A stretch of 64,000 nucleotides of DNA from contig MNCI01007652.1 of the NCBI GenBank assembly GCA_015680685.1, forward strand, positions 467,741 to 531,740, written 5' to 3'. Below are positions 12,935 to 24,359 of the stretch, in pieces (position 1 is the first letter of the stretch; each line of letters opens with the position of its first letter). The DNA comes from Gnetum montanum (taxonomy: Eukaryota > Streptophyta > Gnetopsida > Gnetales > Gnetaceae). The position numbers and the translations under genes were made by a program. A model generated the notes under the pieces. That model was not told the origin of the DNA. It saw nothing but the letters and a program-made list of their open reading frames with translations, and did not search any database.

Positions 12935-14703
12935 CTACCTTGGGTGACCTTGTGGATAAGGTAACCTTCGGGGTGTTTGCTGTTGGTTGAGTCTTAGATT
13001 AAGCACATACACCCTAGATGCTTGTAGATGTGAGATGATGGGGAAACATCCCTTAGGATGGTCATAATGGTAGATCTCACATCCATCGTCATCGTCTGTG
13101 TCAGAGTCCTTAGCCACATCAAAGTTAGTGATTTTTCCCTTACCCTTGTTATGTGCAGGGCCTAAATCTCTCCACTTTTTCTTACCTTTGTCAATACTTT
13201 GTTCAACCTCAGACTCTTCTACAATTTTTAAGATAGTTTCAATTTTAGAGTCTAAGGAACTCCATATGTCATCTACCTTAGCTACTATTTCTGTTATTAA
13301 TTTTTGGATCGGCAAGTTTTTTCGGTTCACCAACTCTTCGATTGGTGACTCATCCTCTTCATCACAAAATTTCACTCCCTTCTTTCAAAAGGAGGGATCG
13401 TGGTTGTACTCTTCCGCACTTTCCATTTTGCATAGCTCACCTTCTTCTTTTGCTACTTGCTCCAACAAGCTACGTACTTCATGGGCTCTAAGTTGTGAGA
13501 GTCTCCCTTGGGTGTAAGTCCCAAGGGTTCTTCTAGTTTCATTCCTTAGCCCATCCACGATGTGGTGAAGTTGATCCTGCTGAGCGTATCCATGGCCCAG
13601 GCAATGATGTAACAATGTATAATAGTGGGCCATGGTAGCATCCAAAGGTTCGTGTATACCTTGCTTCTAGCCTTAGATCTTCTTACGCAAATTGGACACT
13701 CTGGAGTATGTTTGATACTTTTCGTTGAACATTTTTAGCATCATACTCCACCTCTTGATGATTTTTAGTTCTAAGGACGGGTACCAGCTCTTTGCTTCTT
13801 TAGTGAGTATCCTTGGTAACAACTTAAGCTTCTACCACTCATTGTCTATATTCTGCAAGGCATAGGCATCGTGGAATTCCTATAAATGATTTTGTGGATC
13901 AACATTGTATCCCCCTTCAAATCGTGGGATATTGTTCATGTCTAATCGTTTAATCCAACTATCCTTTAAATGCCTTGTGGGAATCCTAACTACCTCTGTT
14001 ATGTCAAGCATACTTCAGGTTGCAAGTAGGGGCTTGTCATGATCATCTCTTTCATGATGCCTGTGCCTACTCTCCCTATGTCCTTGCCCTTGTCCTCTCT
14101 CTCGACTTTCCGTCGAGGTCTTTCATCCTTTTTACCTATATCCTTACCTTTATGTTCATGGTGGCTATGCCCAGATGTGGAAGGAGAGGGTGAGTGATGT
14201 GAAGAAGGGGAAGAAGAAGGGGAACCATCACCATGACAATGTTTCTTACCTTCTCTTCGGCTACTATGGCCCCAATTGTGGTGAAGATATAAGTGCCCAT
14301 CCTTAGCATAAGTGGTTGTTCCCTCTATGAACAACTAGTGTTCATGAGCATCAAAACCAATGTTATGTATCGTTGATCATAGGTTCTAATACCCAACCTC
14401 CTCATCGTTGTTAGGAGGGGGGACATCTTTTACTAAAGAACCTGTGATAAGGGGTTCCTCATCTCCTATTTCGCTAAGGACGTGCGGGGCTTTGCCCTTC
14501 AGAAAAGTATGTTGACTCTTCTATCTTAAGTCTCTCATATGTTGGGCATCTGTGGGGTAATAATCCCTCATGTCAAAATCTTCACCAACATATTTAGCAA
14601 ATAATTCTTGGATGTCAATCTGTGCCAAGGCACCGAAAAGCATCCAAGGGACTGATCGATCTTGGGCTAACACAATGTTACCTTGCAAATCTCTCCATCG
14701 CAA
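12935..14703 (-). pseudogene. ATH1 gag, degenerate
   Basis: Several minus-strand open pieces follow each other: a region with VPWMLFGALAQIDIQELFAK near 14600, a His/Ser/Lys-rich stretch near 14100-14300, an Athila-style capsid piece at 13385-13645 (LHHCLGHGYAQQDQLHHIVD, then GLRNETRRTLGTYTQGRLSQ), and an acidic linker at 12935-13375. Frames change between them. The order and the PBS upstream support gag. Confidence 0.65.
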
Positions 14704-14996
14704 CTGCTCATCTTGATGGAGAATAAAAGTAAAATCTGGAATATACTCATTGGGATGAGTATAAACTATCTTGTATTGTTTAGGACTTGGCTGATTTTCG
14801 TTATGCTTTTTATGTTGCCGACTGTCTCATGTGTGGTCCTTAGGTGGTGAGTTGCGCTTATGAGAAGAAGGAATTTTTATTGGTGTGCTAATTCACCATT
14901 ATATAAATTTTTTCTTGATTAACCCGAAGGTTCATTAAGGCTAACAATGATGTGAGTGATATCCCTTATGTTCTATTCAACGCACAAATACTTAGT

Positions 14997-15014
14997 CCTT
15001 GACAACGGTGCCAA
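14997..15014 (-). other. ATH1 primer-binding site
   Basis: On the minus strand, TTGGCACCGTTGTCAAGG follows the LTR end directly. It resembles the Athila-type site TTGGCGCCGTTGCCGGGG, which primes from tRNA-Asp. Confidence 0.75.
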
Positions 15015-16010
15015 TGATGAGTGGCGAGGTATCCCTACACTCAACCATACGAAACGAGCGTAGCACGTGCAATTCAGTTGAACTCCGTAGACTAAATGCC
15101 TAAATGCCCCATGGAATACTTGGGGTTAATCATTCGTTGTCTTCCCAGACGTATTTGTATGTGTCACAGTGTATGGTTAAGCAAGTCTGAGGTATATGAA
15201 TTTTTATGGTCTTTTATGTTTTTCTCCTATGCTATCAAGGTGAAGGGTTAAGAGAGCTAACTAACTATAACTAAGAACTAAGTCTAAATTAACTAGTGTC
15301 AGCATCCATTCCCACTTACCATACACACCTTGAACTATGCAACTTTGGCTACCAAATGCTAATCGTTACTAGGATCACCACACGTAATGCACGTGCTTAA
15401 AGTGGTCATATTGAGGCACATAACTAGCCTAAACGTCATGAGTAGCCGATTTCTTGACCAGCTATACACATCCGTAGATGCCCGTAATCAAGTTGTACTC
15501 ATCCCACATTCTAGGAGTTGAGGGTGAGAGAATCTAATCACGATGAGCAGCCGATTCCTTGATTAGCCGTACACATTCGTCAATGCTCGTAATCAAGTTG
15601 TACTCATGTCGTGCTAATGAAGGTAATAAATAATAGGTAGGAAATAATATGTAATAAATCCTATTCCATGCACTGCAAGGTTTATCCACAAAAGCCATCC
15701 TTATTTCTGTACACAACTTGCGTTCAGGTATAAAGCTCCTCAAATAAACATTTGTTCACTTGGGGACTCCTACTGCGGGCACATGGAAAATATTCTATCT
15801 CTGGAGTGATCAAACTGCCAGAGTTTCCATACTTCTAGCCTAGGATGAGAAATGAGGGGAGTGTCGCCTCTTATTTATATATTTGGCGGTGGACTGCGAT
15901 ATCGCATACACAATATTGTAGGGGACGACGCTATATCGTGTACGCGATATCACGATGGCCACAATATCATGTATGCGATATCACGGTGCATGTGATATCA
16001 CGTCTCCTCA
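15015..16010 (-). repeat. ATH1 right LTR (5' LTR of the element)
   Basis: 996 bases, beginning TGATGAGTGG and ending CTCCTCA. It contains an insertion-like difference from the left copy near 15300 (AACTAGTGTCAGCATCC), otherwise it is collinear. The palindrome cluster recurs at about 15898-16001. Confidence 0.88.
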
Positions 16011-16015
16011 ATGAT
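16011..16015. other. ATH1 target-site duplication, right copy
   Basis: ATGAT, identical to bases 8846-8850 and directly adjacent to the right LTR. Confidence 0.85.
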
Positions 16016-17160
16016 GCTAATCATTTCCACAGTGGGAATGATAGGGCTTGGGGCCATGAAGATGTCTAGTAGGACTACATGAATGACCCTCATCTGAACA
16101 ACCTTAGATGCATGATCAACCAACCAATATTGGGCAGGTTTCACCTCACCAAACATAAGAATTAATGTCTCCTTAGCTCATTTTGAAGTGATTACACTCA
16201 CTTCAACAGATGGCATGGATCCTACAACATAGTGAAAATGGCCCATTAGTCTTGACATAGGTGCATCATGAAATCAAAAATATAACAAATATAACTAAAT
16301 TTAAATTGAAACAACCAAAAAAGTAAATAACTCAATGACCAGAGATAACCAAAATCACTTGAAGCTCTAGGAGACAAGCTTACTTCAGTGTTATGGGATG
16401 GGTTTTCCCATCCATTGTGAATGGTCCCATTTGCTATACATCTCTAGTAAGCCTTAGGATTATGTTTAATATAGTTATCAAACTCATCCTTCAACTGGTC
16501 CATCACCTCAACCCTTATGAATGGGCTTTTGATGAACACCTGCACAATGGTTTGATCCAAGGGTAAAAGGTTATCATCCTTGATCCTTTACCATGTACTT
16601 GTTAGTAAGTGAAAATAATAAAAATTATTATTATAACTTCATAACCAAATTAAAATAATAAATAAAATTGAAAAAATAAAGTATAATAGCTACACATACC
16701 CCTTTATATGGTAGATAGTGTCTAGAGGGTTTTGAAATAAGTGTGCCTTTGATGGCACACTAGTAAGGTGTTATTCATTTGGTACTACCTGAATTTAGGC
16801 AAATCCAAAAGTTTTGATTATTTATGTGTCCATAGAGGTGGTGTCATTGTGTACTTTTCCCTCTACAAAAACCTCAAGATCATCAACTAGGAACTTAACA
16901 ATCATACTAGAGGAGCAAGGCACAATGATCTTAATGATGGCTACTACTGTTTTAGAAGCCAAGTGTGAACAAATCATCATACTAAAATTTTGAAGTTGAT
17001 AGATTAGGATTTTCCTTGCTCCTATTTTAATCCATAGTGAATGGTTTTCCCACTCCATGTCATGGGGTGGAGTATTTGGATCAAGCACATGTATGCAGCA
17101 CATGATGCCAACCAGTTCTATGACAACTAGGATGGGCTTCAAGAAGGCCTTGTACCATTC
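16011..17160 (-). pseudogene. TAT1 antisense ORF, N-terminal part, with introns
   Basis: Continuation of the same minus-strand ORF on the other side of ATH1. The stretch LQNFSMMICSHLASKTVVAI aligns with LLQFSVIIWSHLVVEATSAI of TAT2, and the reading on both sides of ATH1 rejoins as MISII-NSFSKGVKRFITHV, matching MVSIISSFNSDVRHFVTQV. A likely intron at about 16700-16610 begins GTATGTGTAG and is very AT-rich; another AT-rich gap is near 16260-16340. No function known. Confidence 0.62.
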
Positions 17161-18529
17161 AATACATAGTTGTTATAACCTTGTATAAAATAAAATTAAG
17201 AATTTGTAACATTAAGAACATTATAATTACCAATTACATGACCATAGTAACCTATGTATACAACCAAATAACACTTCAACATGCAAAAAAATACTTAGGT
17301 AAAATGCAAAACAGAATAGTCCATACTCAACAAAAATGACAGTTTAAAACCAAAAGTGTGAAAATGATTGTTTACAACTAAAAGTATGGAATTGAAAATT
17401 TGAAATAAAAAACATTAAAATGATAGTGTTGAACTAAAATTTCAATTTTCATGTTGAATTCCATACTTAAAAAAATTTCAAAGCACAACCTAGGCTCATA
17501 ATCCAAAATTCCACAACTTTCAACAATAGCATCAAAACTGTAGAGAATGACAATAGTAAACAACAAGGAAAAATAATAAAAAAATTTTAATTTAATTTAA
17601 ATCACCTATAAACCCTTCTTGACATCTTATTCTATCCCCAAGATCATGGGATGTTGATGGAAAATGTTTTTCAAAGTCTCAACATTGTCCATCTTCATAA
17701 GGGTAAATGCATAATAGCCTTAAAACCTTAGTTTCTCGTGACCTTATGGAAACCTTCATGAAACATTAACCACTAAATAAAATTTAATGATTCAACACCA
17801 TTATAAAAAAAACATAAAAATTATTAACTAGTTTTTTAGAAAAAATTACAAAATTGACCTAACCATGGCCATCCTAATCGTAACCCCATTCTGCATGAGT
17901 CAACGGAAACACCCACTAGAAGCAAATTTTTAATCCAAATTCAATGATTTCATATCCATTGGAATCCTTGAATCATTAAATAATCACCCATAACATTGAA
18001 AGGAAAAAATTTAAAACCCTTTACTATACAAAAAAATACCAAATTTCAACAAGAAAAGTACCAAAAATGACAAACCCACTTGACACAGCCCGATGGAAAC
18101 AATCATAAAAAATTATCTGTAAGGCTAAATCAAGTGGTTCAAAAATATAGTTCACTAGAAAATAGCAAAAAATGATCCCATAATCTTATAAAATTAAAAA
18201 ATATCCATTTACTTAAGAAAAATATTCACAAGTGGCATTGCCTTTTGGGTGGAAAAATAAGAAAACCCATGGAATTCATGGGAAGTAGCATTTATTATAT
18301 GATGAAAATAAAATCCAAAATCCAAGTAACACTGAAAAAAATAAAGATGGCCTAAAAATAAAATGGGATTTTTACAAAATTCCAAATAGAAAAATACCCA
18401 AGCCTCAATTTGAAAAATAGAATTCATGGCATAAACCTAATCAATGGAATAGATGGAATAAATGAAAAATAGGTATGGCTATGTACCTAGGAAAAATAGT
18501 AGTTGAACTGTCTTTGATCTTGGGATGGG
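17161..18529. other. TAT1 AT-rich stretch upstream of the antisense ORF
   Basis: Very AT-rich, many homopolymer A and T runs, no recognisable gene. It would include the 5' flank of the minus-strand antisense ORF, but I see no convincing promoter motif. Confidence 0.5.
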
Positions 18530-19020
18530 AAAGGTGTGATAGGCCATGCATAGCTACATTTTCATACTTCAAGGTATAGTTCTTCATGGATGCCTTCCTC
18601 CTTGACATGCTATAGAAGACTGGCATAGAAAGCATTGGGAAGCCTTTGGATTATGGTAACCCTAAAATGGCTACACCATCATTGATGGATGGGATGCCTG
18701 TAACTATGCTATGCTTGGTAATAGTAGTAGGCACATAGGTCTCAACTTGTGCACAATAGTGATGAAGGATGGAAGAAAGGTGTGATAGGCCATGCATAGC
18801 TACATTTTCATCTTTCAAGGTAGAGTTCTTCATGGATGCCTTCCTCCTTGACATGTTGTAGAAGAATAGCATAGAAAGCACCATGAAACATTTGGATTAT
18901 GGTAACCCTAGAATGACTATGCTATCATTGGTGGATGGGATGCTTGTGACTATGCTAGGGTTGGCAATAATAGTAGGCACATAGCTCTCAACTTGTGCAT
19001 AGCAGTAAGGAAGGATGGAA
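18530..19020. repeat. Tandem duplication, period about 246 bp, in TAT1
   Basis: AGGTGTGATAGGCCATGCAT starts near 18532 and again near 18778; the sequences that follow (TCTTCATGGATGCCTTCCTCC, TTTGGATTATGGTAACCCTA, GTAGGCACATAG) recur in the same order. Two copies with moderate divergence. Confidence 0.8.
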
Positions 19021-19239
19021 GAAATAATTATTTTTGTAACTATGGAACATTAAAACCCCACTTAAACCTAGGTGTCCACCTTGGAACCCTAGTTTTCATG
19101 TCCAACTCTCACTTCACTCAGTTATAGAATTAACAACTTAGACTACATTGGGTGTGAGAAATCCATTGTATTTCAAACTCTCCAATTTTATGTGGGTCCC
19201 ACTAGGTGCTAGGAAAATAAGCCTATCCCATGACTACAT

Positions 19240-21240
19240 TGGGATTTCATGCTTCTAAGCTTGACTACATTAGGGGATGAAAATCATGAAAACCTTTGGA
19301 TAAGTGCAATATCCCATTCACCTCTAGAGTCCAATCCACAATTCTCCATCCAAGCTAAAAACCATATGACCAAGTTGGAAAAGCTAGTATTGACATTTGT
19401 GCAAATTGGGCTACACAAGGCATCAAAATTCATGGGAAAACTTGGCATACCATGATACCACACTAGCCTAAGGCCTAACTGCATTGGCCCAAAATATTCA
19501 AATGGGATATGAGACATTTCCCTACTTCTAAGTAATCCATTCCCACTAAACATCGACTCACAAAGCCCTACACCAAGATTAACAGTTGGGAGCTGGGATG
19601 GTCAATCACCAAGCACCAGAATGGCATCAAATCTTGCAACAAACTATATTTTTGATGTGACTACACTAGAGGGAGGTTGTGACTATGCTTGCCTAGTTTA
19701 GTCACAGGGTTGATGGATGGAATTGACCATAAAGATCATGCCAGACCTCCAAAAATTCATCTTGAAGCCTTCACACCCCCCAAGACCCCCAGTGATCTTA
19801 GACTACTGACTAATCCAACAAAAACCATGCAAACATGCATGAAAATGCATTTTCCAAGTGTGACCACACTAGGAATGGGGTGACTATGCTGGGCTAGTGT
19901 AGTTGCTAGTGGTGCCTAGTGTAGTACACTCAAAACCCTCAAACGAATCATTTTCAAGACAAAATCCACCCCCAAAGACCTCAAGAGCATGTTAAACTAG
20001 AGATAGAAGTAAAAATTGATCATTTCCCATTCCAAATCCATTTCCCAAGGGTGACTATGCTGGGCTAGCATAGTCACTAAAGGTGCCTAGCGTAGTCCAC
20101 TTAGGAAGCATAAAATAATTCATTTCCCAATCAAACCTACTTCTCAAGAACCCAAAAATCTAGTAGAGTTGAAACCTAAGACAAAGCTTATCACTTTTTT
20201 CCATTTTTAGCATTTTCCAACTCTAGCTATGCTAGGGATGGTGTGACTATGTTGGGGTAGTGTAGTCACTGGTGGTTCCCAATGTAGTCCACTTAGAATT
20301 AGCTAAAATTTTACTACAAATAATTTCAATGCACTTTTGAAAAAACTTGAGGCCTTACTAGAGCTTGATGAGACCTAGAAACCTTGGGAAATGAGACAAA
20401 ATCCATTATTTTTTACTCCAAACCTCTCAACTACATTGGGGATTTCATGCTATTGTATTCAAGAGGTATTTGGCCATTCCAACACCTAAGAAAACACAAA
20501 AATTGATAATGTTGATACTAAAACCCTAGCAAACAACACCAATGATCCTGGGAGTCCATTAGCATGGTTGATTGAACCCTAGAACTCACCAAAATGCATT
20601 TCCCATGCATGATTAAGCTAGGAAAGCTTGTGACTATGTTGGCCTAGTGTCTTCATTGTAGGAACCCATTTTGTGGCAACATCAACCTGTAGTATACCAC
20701 TCAAAATGGTCCAAAACTAACTTAGGAAGCTTGAAATCCTTTCCCACCCCATCTAGCAATAATTCCACTCCATTTTTTCCCTGAAACACAAAATTTTCCA
20801 TGACTACATTTGCACCATGCATGACTATGCTAGCCTTGCATAGTCAAATGGAAAATCCTATAAAACCCCCTTCTATTGCCCAAATTCTATCTCCAAATAG
20901 CCAATTCAATCCTCTAATGACCTTACACTAACCTAGGAATATGACAAAGCTCTAATGCCAATCCAAAAATCTCATGAAGTCATTTATTCCATGTGATTAT
21001 GCTAGGGTCTGCCATGACTATGCTAGACTAGTGTAGTCACCAACAAAAACATCAATTTCAGCTTCTAGAAGTGAAAAAATATAGCCAAAACTTGCCAATC
21101 CTTTATACCAACCCCCTACGCTAGTTATATGAACCATAAGAAGCTTGAAAGTGATCATATTGAGCCCAAAAAAGTGCTCGTGAGTATTAACTATGTTGGG
21201 GAATGCATGACTACGTTGGGCTAGCATAGTCACTAGTATA
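19240..21240. repeat. Array of about 190-200 bp units, each with a GACTATGCT palindrome
   Basis: Units centred at about 19680, 19880, 20051, 20242, 20430, 20631, 20821, 21016 and 21207. The best unit, 20051-20077, has perfect 11-base arms GTGACTATGCT and AGCATAGTCAC around GGGCT; 21207-21233 is nearly the same. Other units keep one arm or have TGTAGTCAC in the right arm. Between the palindromes the spacers are diverged but keep words such as AAAATCCATT and CATTTCCCA. Noncoding. Confidence 0.7.
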
Positions 21241-21990
21241 GCCTAGAGTAGTCACAAGAAAAAGTGTTAATTTTGCCTCAAAAAAACCCTAAAAGTGCCC
21301 AAATTCCCCTAGCAACCCTATAGCCCCATACCATGGTCCACTAATGCCTAAAACTAGAAAACTCTAACCTTGTTTGACTAGTATTGGCTAAGTTTTATCA
21401 CATTTATTCCATCCTAATGTATTTAACCTTGTTTCAAGGTGTTTTGACTTATTTTAACCTTGTGATGCATTGTTGACCTTCATGACTATTAGTTGACCTC
21501 ATCTAGCCTGTACATCATGTCAATTTCATCACATTTACCTTTTTTTTCTCTATTATGCTCATTTTTGATACCTGTTTAGCCTTTGATTGGTGTTAAGTGA
21601 TGGGGTTTCACCATCTCTAACCATTTTTTGACACTATGTAACCATAACTTACCAAGGTATTAAACTAGCAACATGACTTGCTAAGGCCTTAAATTGGAAA
21701 AACGTAACCTTGGTTGGCTATGTTTGTCCTTGTTTCTTATATTTTTATGGTGTTTCAACTTGTGCTAACCTTTATTTGGCTTCATTTGGCCTTTGTTCCA
21801 TCTTATTTATTTTCATGTACATCCCATAACCTTGGTTGATCTTGTTTGCATTTTTTTGACATCAGAATAACATGCGTTCACATATTTACTAAGGTATTTT
21901 GTATCATTTTAACTTTATTTACTTATTTTTACCCAGGTGCCACTTAATGCACTTATGGTTGACATGCAAGATTGAAGTATGGACACTTGG
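21241..21990 (+). other. TAT1 spacer before pol
   Basis: Noncoding, with CCTTAAATTGGAAAA and ACCAAGGTATTAAACTAGCAA words like those at 5640-5960. It leads directly into the pol segment. No gene recognised. Confidence 0.5.
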
Positions 21991-22008
21991 AAGTAAATCA
22001 CCTTACAT

Positions 22009-23090
22009 TTGAACCTAAGTGGATCCCATGGTGATTTTGAACTATTTATTGATCTTAATTTCCTAGATCTTAAGCCTAAGAGTCTTATTGATTACATAGC
22101 CTTTGTAGAGAAACCTCTAGAATGGCCTAAAAATCAAGTTAAAACCCTTGACCTTGAGGTTGGCGACATTACTAAAGATTCTTTAGTTGAGGTTCCTATC
22201 ACAACACATTGTGGCAAGGAGAAAACACTAAAACTAAGTTCCTCATTGGAACCTTAACAAGCTCAAGATGTCACCAAAGTCCTATAAGATAACAATCAGA
22301 TCTTTTCCTGATCATATGAAGATATGTCAGGTCTAGCCACACATTTAGTCTAACATAATATCATACTTGATCCTAGCATTAGATGATTTAAGCAAAAGGT
22401 TCATAAGATTAGACTTGATTTAGCCTTAGTAGTTTGTGATGAAATCACAAGACTATACCAAGTTGGTTTCATCAGAGCTATCAATTACACAAAATGGGTA
22501 TCCAACATAGTGGTAGTCCCTAAGAAAAATGGATTATTCACATTTTCATTGATTTTCGAGACCTAAATAAGGTAACCATGAAGGATCACTTTCCTTTACC
22601 TAATATTAACCAACATATCAATACTATAGTAGGGCATGCCTTATTATTCTTTATGGATGAATTCTCAAGATACAACCAGATTAGGATTAACCTAGAACAT
22701 CAACTCAATATGATCTTCATGATTCCTCAAGGTAGCTTTTGTCACACTATGATGTCCTTTGGCCTAAGGAACATAGGAGAAATCTACCAAAGAGCTATGA
22801 CATATATCTCTAGTGATTATATGCTAGGTTTGCTCAATGATTATGTAGATGATATACTTGTTAAGTCCAAAGTAACCAACGACCATGCACTTGATCTTGA
22901 CCTGGTACTTAAACGATGCCTCAAGTATGAGCTTAGGCTTAATGTCAAGAAGTGTGACTTTTGGTATCAAAACTAGTAAGATTCTTGGCTTTGTAGTATC
23001 TAAAGCAAGAATATGTGTTGATCCTGATAAGGTTAAGGTCATATCCAACTTGGTAGCACCAACTAACCTTAAGTAGCTTTAGGACTATAA
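22009..23090 (+). pseudogene. TAT1 reverse transcriptase, degenerate but recognisable
   Basis: Starts with the linker FELFIDLNFLDLKPKSLIDY, then VEVPITTHCGKEKTLKLSSS, the pre-RT region of Tat elements. RT blocks follow: KDHFPLPNINQHINTIVGHA, FFMDEFSRYNQIRINLEHQ, FGLRNIGEIYQRAM, and the catalytic YVDDILVKSK. After it comes LNVKKCDFWYQN and, in a shifted frame, KILGFVVSKARICVDPDKVK. The YVDD box is intact. A 132-codon stretch is open, the longest in this element. Confidence 0.85.
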
Positions 23091-23229
23091 GGCAAATTGC
23101 AATTTATTCATAGGTTCATCACTAGGTTTACAGATAAGTTACAATCCATGCAACACTTGCTTAAGAAAGGAGTTCACTATGAGTATACATGTTAATGCCA
23201 AGAAGCCTTTGAAAACCTTTAGCAAGAGT

Positions 23230-23480
23230 TGACACAACTACCAATATTCTATCCTACATAAGAGGATACACTATTTTACATCTACCTTGCTATCTCTGAT
23301 ATGTCTATTGCATTTCTACTTTGTCAGAAGTGAGATGATGGAGTGGAGTTACCCGTATACTACTTAAGTCATGCATTAGTTACCCATGAGACCTAATACA
23401 CCAAAGTGGAGAATTATTTCCTAGAACTAGTATTCTCATTAAAGAAGTGGAGACACTACCTCTTTAGAAGCTAGGTTAAT
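23230..23480 (+). pseudogene. TAT1 first (gypsy-type) RNase H, degenerate
   Basis: FYIYLAISDMSIAFLLCQK followed by DDGVELPVYYLSHALVTHET matches the gypsy RNase H of Tat elements (consensus LYLYLAVSD.AVSAVLVRE, PVYYVSKAL). It follows RT at normal spacing. Confidence 0.72.
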
Positions 23481-23739
23481 ATCATTTGTAAAGATAATGT
23501 GCTTAGAGCCATAATGACCAACATCTATGAGAGTAGCTGAATAGCCCATTGGAAAGCCATAACATTAGAGTTTAACCTTCATTATGTTTCTCAAGCCTCA
23601 ATGAAGGATCAAGCTATAGCCATACAACTTACTATTTCACTAGCAGAAGACCAGGTAGCCATAGACCCAAAATTCCCTAATGAACACATAAACATTGTTA
23701 GCAATATATCCAAAGGTTATGAGGTGGTCATGCACTTGG

Positions 23740-24010
23740 ATGAAGCTTAAATTGCCCATGGGACCAATACCACTACCATCATAACATTTCCATGTGGTGA
23801 AATCCAACCCTTTGCTTATTGATTTGAATTCCCATGTACCAACAATATAGTGGAGTATGAGGGTTTGATCATAGGAATGATGGTAGCTTGTGACCAAAAA
23901 GTAAGATGCTTAATGATCAAAGGTGATTTACAGCTTGTGGTTAACCAAGTAACCAAGGTTTATGCATGTAAAGGCAAACATTTGCAACCTTAAGGCAAAC
24001 ATTTGCAACC
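23740..24010 (+). pseudogene. TAT1 second (archaeal-type) RNase H, degenerate
   Basis: The segment FEFPCTNNIVEYEGLIIGMM, then KVRCLMIKGDLQLVVNQVTK, has the NN.AEYEAL...GD..LV..QV pattern of the extra RNase H that is characteristic of the Tat lineage. It lies between the first RNase H and integrase, the known position. An exact 21-bp duplication (23971-23991, 23992-24012) sits at its end. Confidence 0.7.
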
Positions 24011-24012
24011 TT
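23971..24012 (+). repeat. Exact 21-bp tandem duplication
   Basis: The unit beginning AAGGCAAACATTTGCAACC occurs twice in direct succession without mismatch, at the 3' end of the second RNase H of TAT1. Confidence 0.9.
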
Positions 24013-24226
24013 ACTATGATCTAGGAAAGAAACTAATGTAATAATTTATAGACATTGATATCCAACATGTATCCTGAACCAAGAACACTATAGCTAATGC
24101 CATTGCAACGCTAGTCCTTAGTGTGATGCTAGATGTGTTAGTAAGTCATGTACCTTGACTATGGACTATGGCATTCCCATCATGTAGAGTGCTAAGGATA
24201 CTTGTATGGCTACATTTCATACTAAA

Positions 24227-24250
24227 CCCCCCCCCCCCCCCCCCCCCCCC
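24227..24250. repeat. Poly-C tract of 24 bases
   Basis: An uninterrupted run of 24 C inside TAT1 pol, between RNase H and integrase. Such a run is unusual in this AT-rich sequence, and its length is likely to be unstable or misassembled. Confidence 0.9.
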
Positions 24251-24359
24251 AAAGGAGTGGTATGATGATATCAATTTTTACCTTATGCATGGTGAACCTT
24301 CATAAGGCCTAACTATTGCTCAAAAGGATGTTGTACATAAATGATTAAAATAGCATGTC

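Larger units (their letters stand above)
8851..16010 (-). mobile_element. ATH1: Athila-like Ty3/gypsy gag-protease element without visible pol
   Basis: Two direct LTRs (8851-9827 and 15015-16010) are flanked by identical 5 bp ATGAT (8846-8850 and 16011-16015). The element reads on the minus strand: primer-binding site TTGGCACCGTTGTCAAGG next to the right LTR, gag and protease, then 1.4 kb plus the N gap, a purine-rich CATGGGGGTA and the left LTR. The PBS and the LLDLGSRVNLIS protease box are Athila-like. No RT, RNase H or integrase is visible, and the 370-base gap is too short to hold them if its length is real. It probably moved with enzymes from a related element. Confidence 0.85.

Noticed and set aside
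19240-21240. Regularly spaced repeats that could suggest a CRISPR array
   Set aside because: Units are about 190-200 bp, diverged, in a plant retroelement, and there are no cas genes; they are LTR-element repeats.
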